A stretch of 64,000 nt of DNA from Cannabis sativa (Eukaryota; Streptophyta; Magnoliopsida; Rosales; Cannabaceae): positions 69,863,595 through 69,927,594 of the forward strand of contig NC_083601.1 of the NCBI RefSeq assembly GCF_029168945.1, in the 5' to 3' direction. Positions 36,684 to 49,415 of this stretch are shown here, piece after piece. The notes beneath the pieces were generated by a model that had not been told where the DNA came from, did not search any database, and saw only the letters and a list, made by a program, of their open reading frames with translations. Numbering within the stretch: position 1 is the first letter of the stretch; every line of letters starts with the position of its first letter. The translations under genes were made by a program, and so were the position numbers.

Positions 36684-38221
36684 GAGAGAAATTTCTGTCA
36701 GAAAACTAATGAAAGCATGTGTTGTGACTGAGCCATCACTTTCTATTTATAGGCAACTACTAGGTCTAGGTTTAGAATTATTTGGCATTAAAATATTGAA
36801 AATATTAATTTGAAAAATCAACATTAAGTGGCCGGCCTAGGTGTTGTAATGGGCCTCATTTAATTTTGCAATTTTATCAAATTTTATCTCTATTTTCTCA
36901 AAAACGCCAATTTTCCAATTCTAACCTTTTAAATGCCAAAACTAATTATTTAATAACTAAAATAGATTATTAAATAATATTTTCATTTAATTTAATGATT
37001 AATTAGACATATAAAGTCCATTAATAAATAAATAAACCTAGAAAACTCTTTTCTTTACAATTTCACCCCTGCTTAGTGAAAATTCATAAAATTAGACATA
37101 GTCTAACTTTAGAATTATAATTGACCAATCACGAATCAATTAATGAGTCTTACAAGCAGAATGTTCTCAACTAGAATGGGGACCATGGATCTATATGCTG
37201 AGCTTCCAATAAGTGAACCAATTTTACCAAGTAAATTCCTACTTATTAATTCTTTGTTGAATCCACTCTTAGAACTTAGAATTGCACTCTCAGACTTATA
37301 TAGAGCATATTGTATGTTTCACGATATCAATATACTATCTCATTTAACCATTGTTATAATCTTATTGTGATTTAAAGATCCTCTATATAGATGATTTACA
37401 TCGAGATGAGATTTCTTTACCGTTCTCACCCCTCAATGTATTTTGCCCCTTAAAACACTTAGCTACCTGTAAATGGTGTTTAGTGATCTAATAATTAGTC
37501 AGTTAAACAAGAGCTCATCCATTTACTTCTATTTGCTAAGCTCGAAGGGAATCATCACTTGACTTCTATACACCAGTAGAAGCTATAGATTCCATATTTA
37601 TGTTCAGCACTCCCACTCAATCATACTATCATGTTCCAAAAATATACGTATCACCCTGACCCTAAAGTAGGCTTAACTAATAAATCTAAGAACATGAATA
37701 GCACTCCTGAGTTGAGCCTAAGCATATCAGGATTTAGATTCTTTTAATCTTAAGATCAACTACTGATATTGACTTGGAAAGATATGTATAACGGTAAGTT
37801 TGTAATATCTTAACTTAGTTGCAATATCGGTCCAGTCCAATGTATACTCCATACATTCGAAACTAGTATACTTTACTAATGTCCTGGAAAGAACATAACA
37901 CTTACTCCAAGTGTAAGTACACATCATCGCTGATTATCACATTAGTGTAAATCCAATAACACTGATGAAACATGGACCAAAACTTTTGATTCATATGATC
38001 ACAATCACATTCCACTGTGTTGACGATACTGTAATTGTGAATAAACATATGATCTGGATTTAACTGATTTTCTGTGTATGAATGTAATAAACATATTAAA
38101 CATGTTAAACATATTAAACCATTAGCATGTAAAATTCATACAAACATCAATCACTTCAAATTTCTTATATTGACAACTAATCAGATTGTAAAGAGTTTTA
38201 TTTAGGGCATAAAACCCAACA
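36684..38221 (-). repeat. 5' LTR of element E, truncated
   Basis: Aligns to 32840-34376. The part equivalent to 32457-32839 is deleted together with the PBS and gag start. At the junction GAGAGAAATTT is shared by both sides. An intact TATA box (CTATAAATAG on the minus strand) lies at 36743-36752. Confidence 0.85.
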
Positions 38222-38226
38222 TTATG

Positions 38227-38763
38227 TTGATGAACCTTTTTGATCGGAAATTAGGAATTATGTTTCTTTCTTCTTGTTTCGTCTTTATGTTCCATGGCAG
38301 GTGATCTTTGAGCTTGGTGGTATTAATCCAAAGTTGCAGATCAGAGCTTGAAGATGTTGAGTTCAGACTGAAGGGATTTGAATATCATCTTCATCACCAA
38401 ATTTGAAGGGAGTTCAGATTGAAGAAAAGTGTTGAAGAGAGCTCATCGTTAACACAAGGATATCTTGTGTCTCCAATCAAGGGTCTTGGTTTGTATGGGT
38501 ATAAATTCACTGTATTTTGTAAAAGAGTGTATTGTTTACAATATTGTTGGTTTTTGTAAGATACATATTTGAATATAGTGAATGTTATTATCCTGGTTCG
38601 GGGAACCCAAGCACTAGCTGCCTAGAATGAGTTTCTAAGACAAGGGAAGCTTGTAAAATTCTGGTGTTGAATCTTTGATTTTATTTTTGTATGCAAGCTT
38701 AAATCATGATAAAATCAATCTAAATATGAAAGATATAGGTTAGACAAGAACTTTGGTTTAACA
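38227..38763 (+). repeat. 5' LTR of element D, second part
   Basis: Continues from 32456 after the element E insertion and ends GTTTAACA at 38763, directly before the PBS. Confidence 0.8.
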
Positions 38764-38778
38764 ATTTGTATCAGAGCG
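38764..38778 (+). promoter_or_regulatory. Primer-binding site of element D
   Basis: ATTTGTATCAGAGC matches the initiator-Met tRNA complement (TGGTATCAGAGC) with one change. This is standard for SIRE/copia elements. Confidence 0.75.
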
Positions 38779-38978
38779 GGCTATTTCTATTAGAACTATT
38801 GATCCTTAGGGTTCTTGCAAGATATGTTGTATTGAAATTCATTGTTGCTGCAATTCTTGTTTTTTCTGCATTTTTTGTCTGTCTACAACACCCAGTTGGA
38901 ACTAACCCGCTATCCAGACACGACTCCAGGAGTATACTGCTCTCTATCTTTATTTTGTTTTTCCTTCTTCGTACAGGA

Positions 38979-41255
38979 ATGGAGATGTTCAGAGAAGGAG
39001 GGTCCACATCACGACCCCCAATGCTGGAAGGTGACAATTACCCATACTGGAAAACCCAAATTCGAGCATTCTTAATGGCGGTGAATGAAAGAGTTTGGAT
39101 GACCATAGAAGACTATTGGACATGCCCAATGGAGATGGATAATGGTGTCACCAAACCAAAACCTATGAGTTTGTGGACTCTAGATGAGATGGAGTGGGCC
39201 AATTTTAATTCGAAAGCCATGCATGCTTTGTTCAATGATGTGTCCACAAATCAATTGAAGGTCATTGCGAACTATGAGATGGCCAAAGAGGCTTGGGAAA
39301 TACTACGAATTAAAAATGAAGGAACGTAGGCAGTAAAGAAATCTCATCTTTGTGCTTTGGCAAAAGCATTTGAAGATTTTTCAATGGAGGAAGAAGAAAC
39401 GGTGGTTGAGTTCCATGCTAAATTGTGTGACATATCAAATGAGTCTTATGCTTTGGGAAAGACTTATTCAAATTCAAAGCTGGTTCGCAAAGTTCATGGA
39501 GTTCTACATACGAGATTTATGTCTAAAGTAACCTCCATTGAAGAAATGAGAAATGTGGAGGAACTGGATCTTGATGAACTGATTGGATCCTTACAGAATT
39601 ATGAAATTTCCTTAACAAGGTGGAAGAAAGAAAAAAAGAAGAAGGATGTGAACAAGAAAAAAAGGGACAACAGTATTGCGTTTATTCAAAAAGAAGAAAA
39701 GAAGTCTATCAGAGATGTGTCTGCTGGTTTCTCAGATGAAGCTGTAGATCTGTTGACCAGGAACTATGAAAAATTCTTGAAAAAGAAGTACAAGAATTTT
39801 TTTTTCAAGGGTAGGGAAAATGTCCCTGAAAGAAATCCTCTTGGGAACTTCAGGCATGGTCAACAACCGAGTGAAAGTAAGAGCATGGGCATTCAGTGTA
39901 GAGAATGTGATGGGTTCGGACACATTCAGGCTGAGTGTGCCAACACTCTCAAAAAGAAAAAAGCCATTGTTGCCACCTAGAGCAATAGTGGCGAAGAAAA
40001 AGATTATGTTGCATGAAAAAGTTCTGATGAGGATAAACAGGTAGGGGCTTTCATGGCTCAAAGTCATCATTCTGTTGAATTTGAGGATGGTCGGGCTTCC
40101 ACTGTTTCCGAAGCTGACATTAATGGAAGACAAAATGCATATGAAAAGATGTTTTCCCAGTGGGAATATATGACCAAGAAGATTAGAGGTCTGAATAGTG
40201 CCAAGGAGCAGATAGAGTCTGAAAAAGTCAAGTTGGAGGACACTGTTAAGAATCTCAACAAACTTCTTGATGAGAAGGACAATGAGATCTACAAGCTTTC
40301 ATCTAAACTCATAAGAGCTAAGCAAGCTTTAGAGTTTATCCATCCAAGAATGACTGCCATCAATCAAACTCTTCAACTTTAAAAACCTTATGGTGATCAA
40401 ACCTCTATCGGATATAAGATGTTGTATAAACAAAGAGATAACTTGGGGGTAGAAGAGTCCACTACACCAGTGATCAACTTGGACCAAAAGGCTGACAAGA
40501 AATCATCACTTCCCTCGACACCTGAGTCCTCAGACCCCACTGGTGAATTCCCTGTTCCATCTGGACCTACCAACGTGAAGTTAGAAGGAAGAATAATTTC
40601 CCCAAAAATATATCTCAGATGGAGAGATTCATCCTTGTGTGCCACTTTTGTAACAGGAGGGGTCATATTCGACCTAGATGCTATAAGCTATATAACTACT
40701 TGAAAGCTGTGATTAATCGACCTAAGAGTTTTCAAAATCCTAATAAAACTCAAGGGGAAGGATCTCAAAGTGAGTGGAGATTGAGGTCTGATCGTGAATC
40801 AAATATTGGGTTGGTAGCTTAAGTTTCACTATCTCCATTTCTGGAAGGATAGTGGTACTTGGATAGTGGTTGCTCTCGACACATGACTGGCAACAAGAAA
40901 TTCTTAGTCAATTACAAAGAAGAAAAAGGAGGGAGCTGTCACTTTTAGTGATGGAAATAAGGGCCAGATTGTTGGGAAAGGAGACTTGGTGATGAGTAGA
41001 GCTACACCTCTTACTGAAGTACTGTATGTGAAAAGGCTCAAGGCAAACATGATAAGCTTGAGTCAACTTTGTGATGCAAATTACACTGTAAGTTTTTCTA
41101 AAACTCATTGTTTAGTTTCATATGATGGGTGCCCAGCCTTAACATGGAAGAGATCTAGTGGTGGTAGTTGTTTATTCCACAATGTTGTCCTATGTAATAT
41201 GCATCATTGGATAAATAAGATATTGGGGATTTTACTGCTATTCCAAAAGTTTTAA
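38979..41255 (+). pseudogene. SIRE-like gag and protease remnant (element D)
   Basis: ATG 38979 opens MEMFREGGSTSRPP then LEGDNYPYWKTQIRAFL, the SIRE gag start. A TAG at 39328 interrupts it. Gag continues to a zinc knuckle CRECDGFGHIQAEC (39897-39938), a coiled-coil segment (40053-40382), and a second knuckle CHFCNRRGHIRPRC (~40638). The copia protease motif WYLDSGCSRHMTG is at ~40853. A GAG-pre-integrase stretch (VLYVKRLKANMISLSQLCD, 41024 onward) runs to 41255. At least four stops or frame changes break it. Integrase and RT are absent downstream. Confidence 0.8.
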
Positions 41256-42853
41256 CCAAAAGCAATAAGAGCATTAAATCATCATCTTGTCTTTCAAGAG
41301 CTCATTCACTATTATTAGTTCGATGGTCTGGTCTTTTAAAGCTTATATTGTTAAATCTTGGGTTTAAATAAAGAAAGGATGATGTTTTTGTCCTAGTGAT
41401 TGCTGGTTTTTATCATGTTGTACATCGTACTCCCTTGTTTCAAAAGAAATATGATATACACATGATATGTTGTCTAGTGATCCTCATTGCTTGTTTATGT
41501 GTCATCATTTGTGATAATGAAAGTTCCACAAACATTCCTCAAAATGCATGTTGACTAAAAATATATAGATAATAGATATAATTTTTTACAGAATCGGTTG
41601 AGTAAGAATACATTGGATAATCGCATATTATTCTTGATGCTCTCTTGGAGTTTTGTTTACTAAAGCCTTGAATTCTCGTATTAATGTGTGCAACTTCGGA
41701 AGTTTTTTTTAATGTTCGATCTGATTAATTTGTTGTGGTATATGATCATTATCTTTCTCAGTTTGTTCAGCTAAGCCTTAAATGCTATAATTTTTTTACA
41801 ATGAGGCACTTCATGTCCCATCTACAAGTTCTCCAGTTCTATCAAGGAAGCTCTAACTATGTGAATTTTTTAGGATCTTTTGAACCTTTATTTTTCCTAG
41901 CTAAAAAGGCTACCTCGTTTAGATGCAATGGGAAGAGCTCTCTTTTAGTCCATTTACTAATAAGAAGTATGCTCGTTCTACATTAGTATTTTTGATTAAA
42001 AGAGGAAGGCTACATCTCTGAGGGAGAGTGAAAGTCGGAACTGGTTGGAAAAGAGGGAGTCGGAGTGACTGAAGATAGAAAAGGCAAAAAAAAAATGAGC
42101 TGCTTAATAAAAAAAATTTGGGAGAGTGAGCCAATGTTCTCATATGAGGTCACTAGCACACACCAAAGAAAATCTTGGTTCAAAATCTTGTTAAAAATTT
42201 CTTGTTTATTGTCTTTCTCAAGTGTGTGTGAATATGTGGATTGAAAGAAGTTGTCTTATCTTTTTATTAAGTATGGCTCATTGTTAAGCTGAATGAATTG
42301 GTTCTTTGCTCAAATGATCATTGCTCACTTGTTAATTGATTAGGCCACTCATTGTGTTTCCTCTTTACAAGTTGAACATGTTAACTATTCAGATATATCA
42401 TTTGGCATGTTTTTGATTGAAATAAAAATAAATCTCATTTGAAGCATCTATTGTAATATCGTGGTGATTTAATTGTTTTGCTTGGTCAATCTCTCATTTG
42501 TTTATATCTATATCCATATGTTTTAGGTCATGTTGTGAGATGGTTTGACTTTCTTCTTTGATGTTGTAATAGATATTTTGGCATTTCTTCGCAATGAGGA
42601 GTCTATGTTGCATTTTATGTCGCTATTCAGGGGGAGGTCTTTGATACACTTTGAATTTTCTTAGGGGGAGCATTTGGTTTCAGACCATATCATTTTTGGC
42701 ATGGATTATGCTTAATGAAGGGGGAGAAATTCTTTGTTTGGTTGTTTAAAGCGTTTGTTTTTCTTTTTCTTTAGACTCTGCTATATTTCGATGGTTGCAC
42801 TTTGTTTTGCAATGGTATTGTTGTCATTGACCATAATTTTTCAAGGGGGAGAT
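41256..42853 (+). other. Non-coding 3' region of element D with repeated purine tracts
   Basis: No pol or envelope-like frame is recognisable. GGGGGAG occurs four times, near 42630, 42664, 42720 and 42846. The last abuts the second LTR and is the functional-position PPT. Confidence 0.6.
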
Positions 42854-42946
42854 TGTAAGAACCAGTATTTTTCGTAGTGACAAATTATGTCCAGTTGCAT
42901 CTGGGATTCATAGTGTTAGTGTTAGTCCACATCAGCAAAGATATTT
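42854..42946 (+). repeat. 3' LTR of element D, first ~93 bp
   Basis: Starts TGTAAGAACCAG after PPT AAGGGGGAGAT and matches 32257 onward. It is cut at 42946 by element C's LTR. The remainder is not found elsewhere in the window. Confidence 0.8.
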
Positions 42947-44944
42947 TGTTTAACACCTTAACTAGCAAAGGTGTGATATCGTGATTTTAAACGTACTGTG
43001 CAGCTCGTTGCTAATCAACGAGGTTATTGAAAATCGTGAATAATAAAAATTTGCTTATTTAATTAAAAATTTAAAGTATTACATATATAAGATTTTGGGA
43101 TCCCGTTTACAAAAAATACTTTACAAAAGTTGTTGTACATATAATCAAAAGTTTGTCTCCTAGCTAATATACAGCAAAACCCTCGATGTCCCAACGATCG
43201 TACGCTCCAGGCCTAACCGCCCTGACATGTACAATCTTCACTTGCTCGTACTCACGACTCCTCAACTTTAGCCTTGCCCTTACCTACACATAAAGATAGC
43301 ACTATGAGTCGACAGACTCAGTAAGAAAAGCATAACGTATAACAGACAAATAACCCGGGTTATAACCTGGCGCCCATACACCCGATCATAACTCTAATCC
43401 CCATGTCCCACATGGTACTGAGTCTAGAACGTTCATAAGACAATACTATCGACCATAATGTCAGCCTATACTCAATATGCTAGTCATACTCTACCCATAT
43501 TGATGTGACAACATCGATCAGTATTTTTTAGCCAACATACATTTATCAGTAATCAGTACAACTCTATGTATACTATTACCGCTATCAATGTAATCTAACA
43601 CGCATAAACAACATATACGCTAAACATGTAATAACATATGCATGATATTATACTAATCTTACCTTGTTTCCGAATTCAGGTGTACCGGCCAACCTAAGTG
43701 GTACAACTGTTCGGCGAGTTACAGGCTTCTAAATCACATCAATCATAACAAAGATAAGTGACACGCTAAATAACTTTCCGGGGACTTAAACTTGAAATAA
43801 AAGTTCCCTATCGATGAATAGCATAGCAATACCCTAAACAACACAAAAATGGGAAAAACTATGGTTCCCAAAACTGCCCCAACCGGTAGACCGGTTCCCC
43901 AACCGAAATTCCGGTTCTGTGGGGTTTCCTATGGACCAACCAGAATTTCGGTTGATACAGGTACCACTGAACCGAAATTCCGATTTAGTGCAGGAATCAC
44001 CAAAAAAACCCATATCTCAACCAAATCAATCCCAATTAACATGAAACCTTCCAGACCTGTTTTAAACATCCTAAAGATCATTTTCCAAGCAACAAAACCA
44101 GTACCCAAACTCAGAAACAAGAAATGCCATTCAAGCTCCAAGTTTGAGTTCTAAAACTCAAAACTTGGTTAAACCTTCAAAAAACTACTTATTCATGCTT
44201 AACTCAAAATAAATAAATCATATTTTAACTACAGAATTCAACAACTAACAACTACAGCAACCACAATAGCAAAAACACAATTTCATGCAAAAATCTCGAA
44301 CTTAAAATTCAAGAAAATCAAGAAGGAGTTAGAAGGAGCTTACCTAAAGCTTGAAACCACTGAAACCTTGCTGAAAATCACTTGAATTTGGAGAGAAAAT
44401 CCAGAACCCTGAATGGTTCTCTAGTGTTCGAAAAGAGAGAGAGAGCTTGAGAGAAAATGTTTGCTTTTTGTCTAATTTAATCTTTTAATGAAAAATGAAT
44501 AAAAAGAGAAGGTTATGTTTATTTACATTCTACATAAGCATAACTTGATAATCAATTATTAACTTAAATTAAATCCACAAAAGACAAAAGACAAATGGGG
44601 AAAAATGACCATTTTGCCCCTCCCACACTAAAAGTCATAAAATTACACTAAGGGATATTTTGGGAAATTCTAGAATCCCGACTACTTCCGACATTCCCAA
44701 TGTCTAAACTATTGTCCCGCTATACAAAAAATACTAAGATGTGATTCTAATACCCAAACATCGCGTTCCAATGTTGCCGGGCACAAAACATACAAAATTA
44801 TGAAATTTCCATATATGACATATAAAATGCATTCTGAATTCAAATAAATCATCATAAATTAATAATTTAGAGTTAATAAATAATTTTCATAATTAAACCC
44901 TAATTATCTACTAATTTCCAAATTTAAGCTAAGCGGTCTTTACA
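42947..44944 (-). repeat. LTR of Tekay-like element C
   Basis: 1998 bp, starts TGTTAACACCTTAAC and ends CGGTCTTTACA. It is colinear with but clearly diverged from the A-family LTRs: it shares the ACTGTGCAGCTCGTTGC block, the TGAGTCGACAGACTCAGTAAG block and degenerate CCGG palindromes (43875-43990). It forms the 3' LTR (sense minus) of C, whose interior resumes at 58167. Confidence 0.85.
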
Positions 44945-44946
44945 AC

Positions 44947-45615
44947 TGTTATCCCAAAATTGGCACTCTGACGTGGCATCACAAGAATGATGACACGTGG
45001 CATCTACTTAGAGCACCTGGTCGGATCAACATGTCGAGCAGGATGCCTCACTGGCATGTCCATAATGGAATACTCAACGAGCCGTGCAAAATAAGCAACA
45101 CTTAGCGAATTCAACCAAGCACTTCGTGAGTCACCAGCTCAGTCCCTATAACTCAGGGATCAACTTGCGTGGATGTGGCATACCCACGATCCTGGCATTC
45201 AACAATGATCACACGATCTTTGTGTTGATGTGCTTTGTAACGAGAGAGGAAACTCTTCCTCCTCAAATTTCCTGCCCTATAAATAGTGAGGAATGTTCAC
45301 TGGGCAAGGGGGATCGATCGAAAAATTGTAAACAGAGATCATACGCCAAAATGCTATAAGCTAAGGCTATCTAAGAATTATATATTCAGAGATATTATTG
45401 TAAGAGCTATAAGAAAAGGAATCTTCTTCCTTATTCTTAAGTCAATACAACTAACGAGGATAAGGCTATTACCGACTTGCTCGGGGCTGAACCTATATAA
45501 AATTTTTTTGTGTCTTCTTCTTATGATTATTTGCTTTATTACGTATTCTTATTATGACATATCGTTTATCGCTTATCAAAACACTCATTGTCGTTGGCTA
45601 AAAGCGAAGTCAACA
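44947..45615 (+). repeat. 5' LTR of element B
   Basis: Starts TGTTATCCCAAAATTGG, ends GTCAACA. A strong TATA box CTATAAATAG is at 45277-45286. The PBS region begins TTTTGGTGCTTTCATTG at 45616; the tRNA was not identified. Confidence 0.9.
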
Positions 45616-45664
45616 TTTTGGTGCTTTCATTGAGAGAAGAATCACAGATCGCTCTTTCGACACA

Positions 45665-46805
45665 ATGGTGCAAACTCGTAGAGGCCTATCCGACCCAGTA
45701 AACTCACAGACGCTGGATCCGATGTTGCAGGACCCAGGGAGTTTGAGGGTTCCACCCGCTGTGAATCCTGGACAGACGGGAAGCGTGGTGAATGATGGAA
45801 CATCTCCTGTTACTCAAATTGTGCCTGGTGTGCAAGAGACCGGAAACGATGGTTCCGCACACAACCAGGACTTTCATAACATGACTGTTCCACCAGGCAT
45901 CAATGCCCAGACGACCATCGGAGATGCAACTGAATTGCAAAACCTCTGTGCTGTGCTTGGACTCATGCAGGGTCACAACAATACCCTGCATCACAATCAG
46001 GAGGAATTACGTGCCGCAGTAAACCTCGCGTTTGACGAACAGAGGCGTATGTTCGCCGAGTGGAGGGATAAAGAGATGGAGGCATTAAGGGCTCACCATG
46101 CAGAAATCGAAGATCGTAGTCAGCAAGACACTGTGCTGATACAAAGAGCCTATCAGACTGTAGGCCAGTAGGCACCGAGCGTCATTCCCCTTGGAGAAAC
46201 CGAGGATGACCCATCGGTGAATGCTTTCCAAACAGCCAACGGTCAGTCGTCCAATCCCCGGTCGCGAGTTCCACTCGTGGGCCAAGAGGTAGGCGGACAG
46301 ACCTTGTGTGGGAATTCATCAGGAGGAGTCATGCTCGCTGGATCCACACAAAATAATTGAGCCATTCCACCTGCCAACCAAGCAGACCAATCGCTAAGGC
46401 AGCCAGGTTCTTCTGTGTTCGAAAGGTTGGGAACACCCCGTGACCTAAGGGATGACCTAAACAGAAGAAGAGGAACAGACGAGCAGAATACTACAATGAA
46501 TGTGCAGTCCAGAGCTCATACTCAAATCCCCGCTTAGAAAGACGCTGACGTAGCCCAACCCGACCAGAACGCCAATCAAGTCAGTCCAGCCATACAGGCT
46601 CAGCTTGATGAACTGAAGAATATGTTTCATGGAATGGTCGGGCAGCGTAACAATGATGTGGAGTTAGACCGTGCACGCGGAACTCCCTTCCCCCCGGAAA
46701 TCAACCTCCTGCCACTACCTCACAAGTTCAAGATGCCAACGTGGAAGACGTACATTGGGAGAGAAGATCCTCTCTCTCATCTCAAATATTTCAAGATGCC
46801 CTGAA
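45665..46805 (+). pseudogene. Tat gag, N-terminal part (element B)
   Basis: ATG 45665 opens MVQTRRGLSDPVNSQTLDP, the usual Tat gag start. The frame runs 168 codons, with a helical segment around EWRDKEMEALRAHHAEIED, to TAG at 46169-46171. Recognisable gag continues with further stops to NLLPLPHKFKMPTWKTYIGR and DPLSHLKYF (46700-46800), the conserved gag core. The gene is then split by solo LTR J at 46844. Confidence 0.8.
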
Positions 46806-46838
46806 GAAAGATACCAGCAAAAGGGACATGAAAAAATT

Positions 46839-46843
46839 TTGTC
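46839..46843. other. Target-site duplication TTGTC (left of solo LTR J)
   Basis: TTGTC precedes the LTR terminus and recurs at 49099-49103. Confidence 0.95.
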
Positions 46844-49098
46844 TGTAACACCCTAACTACCTTAGGCGTATTACGTGATTTTTAAACGTACTGTGCAGCT
46901 CGTTGCTAATCAACGAGGTTTATGGAAAAACGTGATTAATTAAAATTTTGCTTTTTAATTAAACTTATAAACCATTTTACAAAAGGCTCGGGATCCCGAT
47001 TTATAAAATCATTTACAAAAGTTTTAACTGTTTAACTATTACATAAAATTAAAAGTCGTCTAACGACCAGTTACAAAATTCAGCCTTGCTGTCCCGAGGA
47101 TCGTACGCTCCAGGCCTAACCGCCCCGACATGTACAATCTCATAAGCTCGCTCACGGTCCATCAGCTATAGCCTTGCCTTTACCTACACATGAACATAAA
47201 CTGTGAGTCGACAGACTCAGTAAGAAAAGCATAATAATATCATACATAATACTAACTGCCGTGTCCAACACGATACTGAGTCCCGCTACTGCCATGTCCA
47301 ACATGGTACTGAGCCACTACTGCCATGTCCAACATGGTACTGAGTTTTGAACGTTCATAGGGACGGTACTATTGACAAGTATCCTCCTGATCGGTCGAAC
47401 CGGTCATACTCCGGCTGCTGGTCATACTCCAGCCTGTACCGACGGGATAGGTCAATAGCACTGAACCACCAACCAAATGTCAGCCTGATCGGTCGAACCG
47501 GTCATACTCCGGCTGCTGGTCATACTCCAGCCTGTACCGACGTGACAGGGTTGGATGGTTCGAAGCCTATATACATAACTAATGTCATCTAACAGGCTTC
47601 CTACATGCACGCTAAACATGTAATCTACATATGCATACTGTTATACTAATCTTACCTGGATTCCGATTTCAGGTGTGCCGGTCAACCTGACTGGAACTGA
47701 AGCTGAGCGGCGGATTACTGGCTCCTAAACCATAAAAATCACAACGCTATAAGTGACACGCTAAATCACTTCCCGGGGACTAAAACTAGGAACTAAAAGT
47801 TTCCCTATCGATAAAAAGCATGGCAATACCCCTAAAAACATAAAAACGAGGAAAACTAGGGTTTCTGAAAATTCCCCAACCGGTAGACCGGTTGCCCAAC
47901 CGGAATTCCGGTTCTGGGAATTACTGGACACCCATCCGGAATTCCGGTTGCACAACCGAAATTCCGGTTCCTCGCAGGAATTTTTCAAAAATTCCAAACT
48001 TGATCAAATCAAACCCAAATGATTCCAAACCTTCCAGACCTGCTCTAAATACCTCATAGAACAAATCCAAGGCAACAAACCAACCCAGAATACACAGATA
48101 CACAAAACACCATTAAAGACCAAGCTTTGAGTTCCAAAACTCAACTTGGTTAAAATCCACTAATCATGCAATAAAACCTTGTTAATTCTACTTAACTAAG
48201 CATGAATAAGCTTCTGAAAACACACAAGAACATCCAGCAACTTCACAGAAACAAAATGAACCATTTCTTTCAAAAATTCATAACTTTTTCACATAAAAAT
48301 CTAACCTACAAGAACAAGGAACTCAAGCATGCTATACAATCTCATTAAACCTATTTATTTCAACATTTAAACAAAGAACAACAACAATAATAATCAGCAG
48401 TAACAATCACCAAAAACATCATGCATTTCACTCAATATTTCATCATTTTTTTCATAATTTCAAGGAGGAAATCAAGAGAAGCTAACCTAGCTTGGAAAAA
48501 GCTTAGATTTGGATGAGAATCCACTTGAAAATTTGAGCAAAACCCAGCTCCAAGCACTCACATGCACAGCCGAAAATGAAGAGGAAAAAGGGAGCTTTTC
48601 TTTTTCAAAGTTTTCTAATTTTTGTTAAGTGTTGAAAATGAAAGAAAATAAAGGAATAAAGCCATTTAACTAATTTATTTCAGCCACTAACACACATAAA
48701 ATAACTATTTAAAATAAACATTTAATCCATTTAATTCACATAAGACAAAATACTAATGGGGCAAAAAGACCATTTTGCCCCTCCACCATAAAACCACATA
48801 AATCATACTAAAGGGGTATTTTTGGGACATTCTAAATTCCCGGCCATTCCCGACATTCCCAATGTCTAAAACCCGTCCCCAAATTACTAACATACTAAGT
48901 TGTGATTTCTACTGAGCCAAACGCCGAGTTCCAAAATACCGGACACCGGAAATGCAAAATATAAAAACTACTGATGACATAATCATGCATTTCTGAATTC
49001 CATAAATAACAGTAATAAATTATTTAAATAGCTATAAATAATTTCATAATTAAACATAAACAACTGCTAATTTCCAAATTAACTAAGCGGGCTTTACA
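46844..49098 (-). mobile_element. Solo Tekay LTR J inside element B gag
   Basis: 2255-bp single LTR of element A's family with both termini (TGTAACACCC and GGGCTTTACA on the plus strand) and a perfect TTGTC duplication. The flanking gag sequence resumes on both sides. It is the product expected from LTR-LTR recombination of a full insertion. Its 59-bp-type and dyad units are intact, giving a good reference for the block that differs in element A. Confidence 0.95.
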
Positions 49099-49103
49099 TT
49101 GTC

Positions 49104-49415
49104 GGTTCCATGGAGACTACGGCAACGACACCAACGAATGCTACAACTTGAAGCGAGAAATAGAACTTCTGATCAAGAAGAACAACCCTCACTTACAGAA
49201 TTATGTCAAGGCCAACCAAGGTCAGAATAACCAGGATCTGATGCCTCCGCCAATAGATGGACACTTGCAAGTCATCATTGGAGGCCCGCACATCCCTGGA
49301 GACACGGGCAAAGCTCGGGAACGATATGCCCGCACAGCTCAATACGAGCAAGAACGTGGAAGAAAGAAAGCCCAAAGTTCCACGAGCAGGAGAGCCAGCC
49401 ATAACATTCAATGAC
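49104..49415 (+). pseudogene. Tat gag, C-terminal part (element B)
   Basis: Resumes after the solo LTR with FHGDYGNDTNECYNLKREIE, the gag zinc-binding/EC.LK.EIE segment typical of Tat elements, and a polar tail to 49414. It is the continuation of 46805. Confidence 0.75.

Larger units (their letters stand above)
32457..38221 (-). mobile_element. Ty1/copia element E, gag-only, inserted in D's LTR
   Basis: 5765 bp, flanked by a perfect TTATG duplication (32452-32456 and 38222-38226). Minus-strand order: 5' LTR 38221-36684 (lacking its last ~385 bp), gag 36675-36193, non-coding interior, 3' LTR 34376-32457 (1920 bp). It has no pol reading frame and has lost its PBS, so it is non-autonomous and no longer mobile on its own. 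Confidence 0.9.
32257..42946 (+). mobile_element. SIRE-like Ty1/copia element D, interrupted and pol-deleted
   Basis: The first LTR is 32257-32456 plus 38227-38763 (737 bp without the insert), split by element E. Then PBS, gag, protease and a GAG-pre-integrase remnant (to ~41255), a 1.6-kb non-coding stretch and a partial second LTR 42854-42946. LTR starts match (TGTAA.AACCAGTATTTT). Integrase, RT and RNase H are not recognisable between 41256 and 42853. The second LTR is cut at 42946/42947 by element C. Confidence 0.85.
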
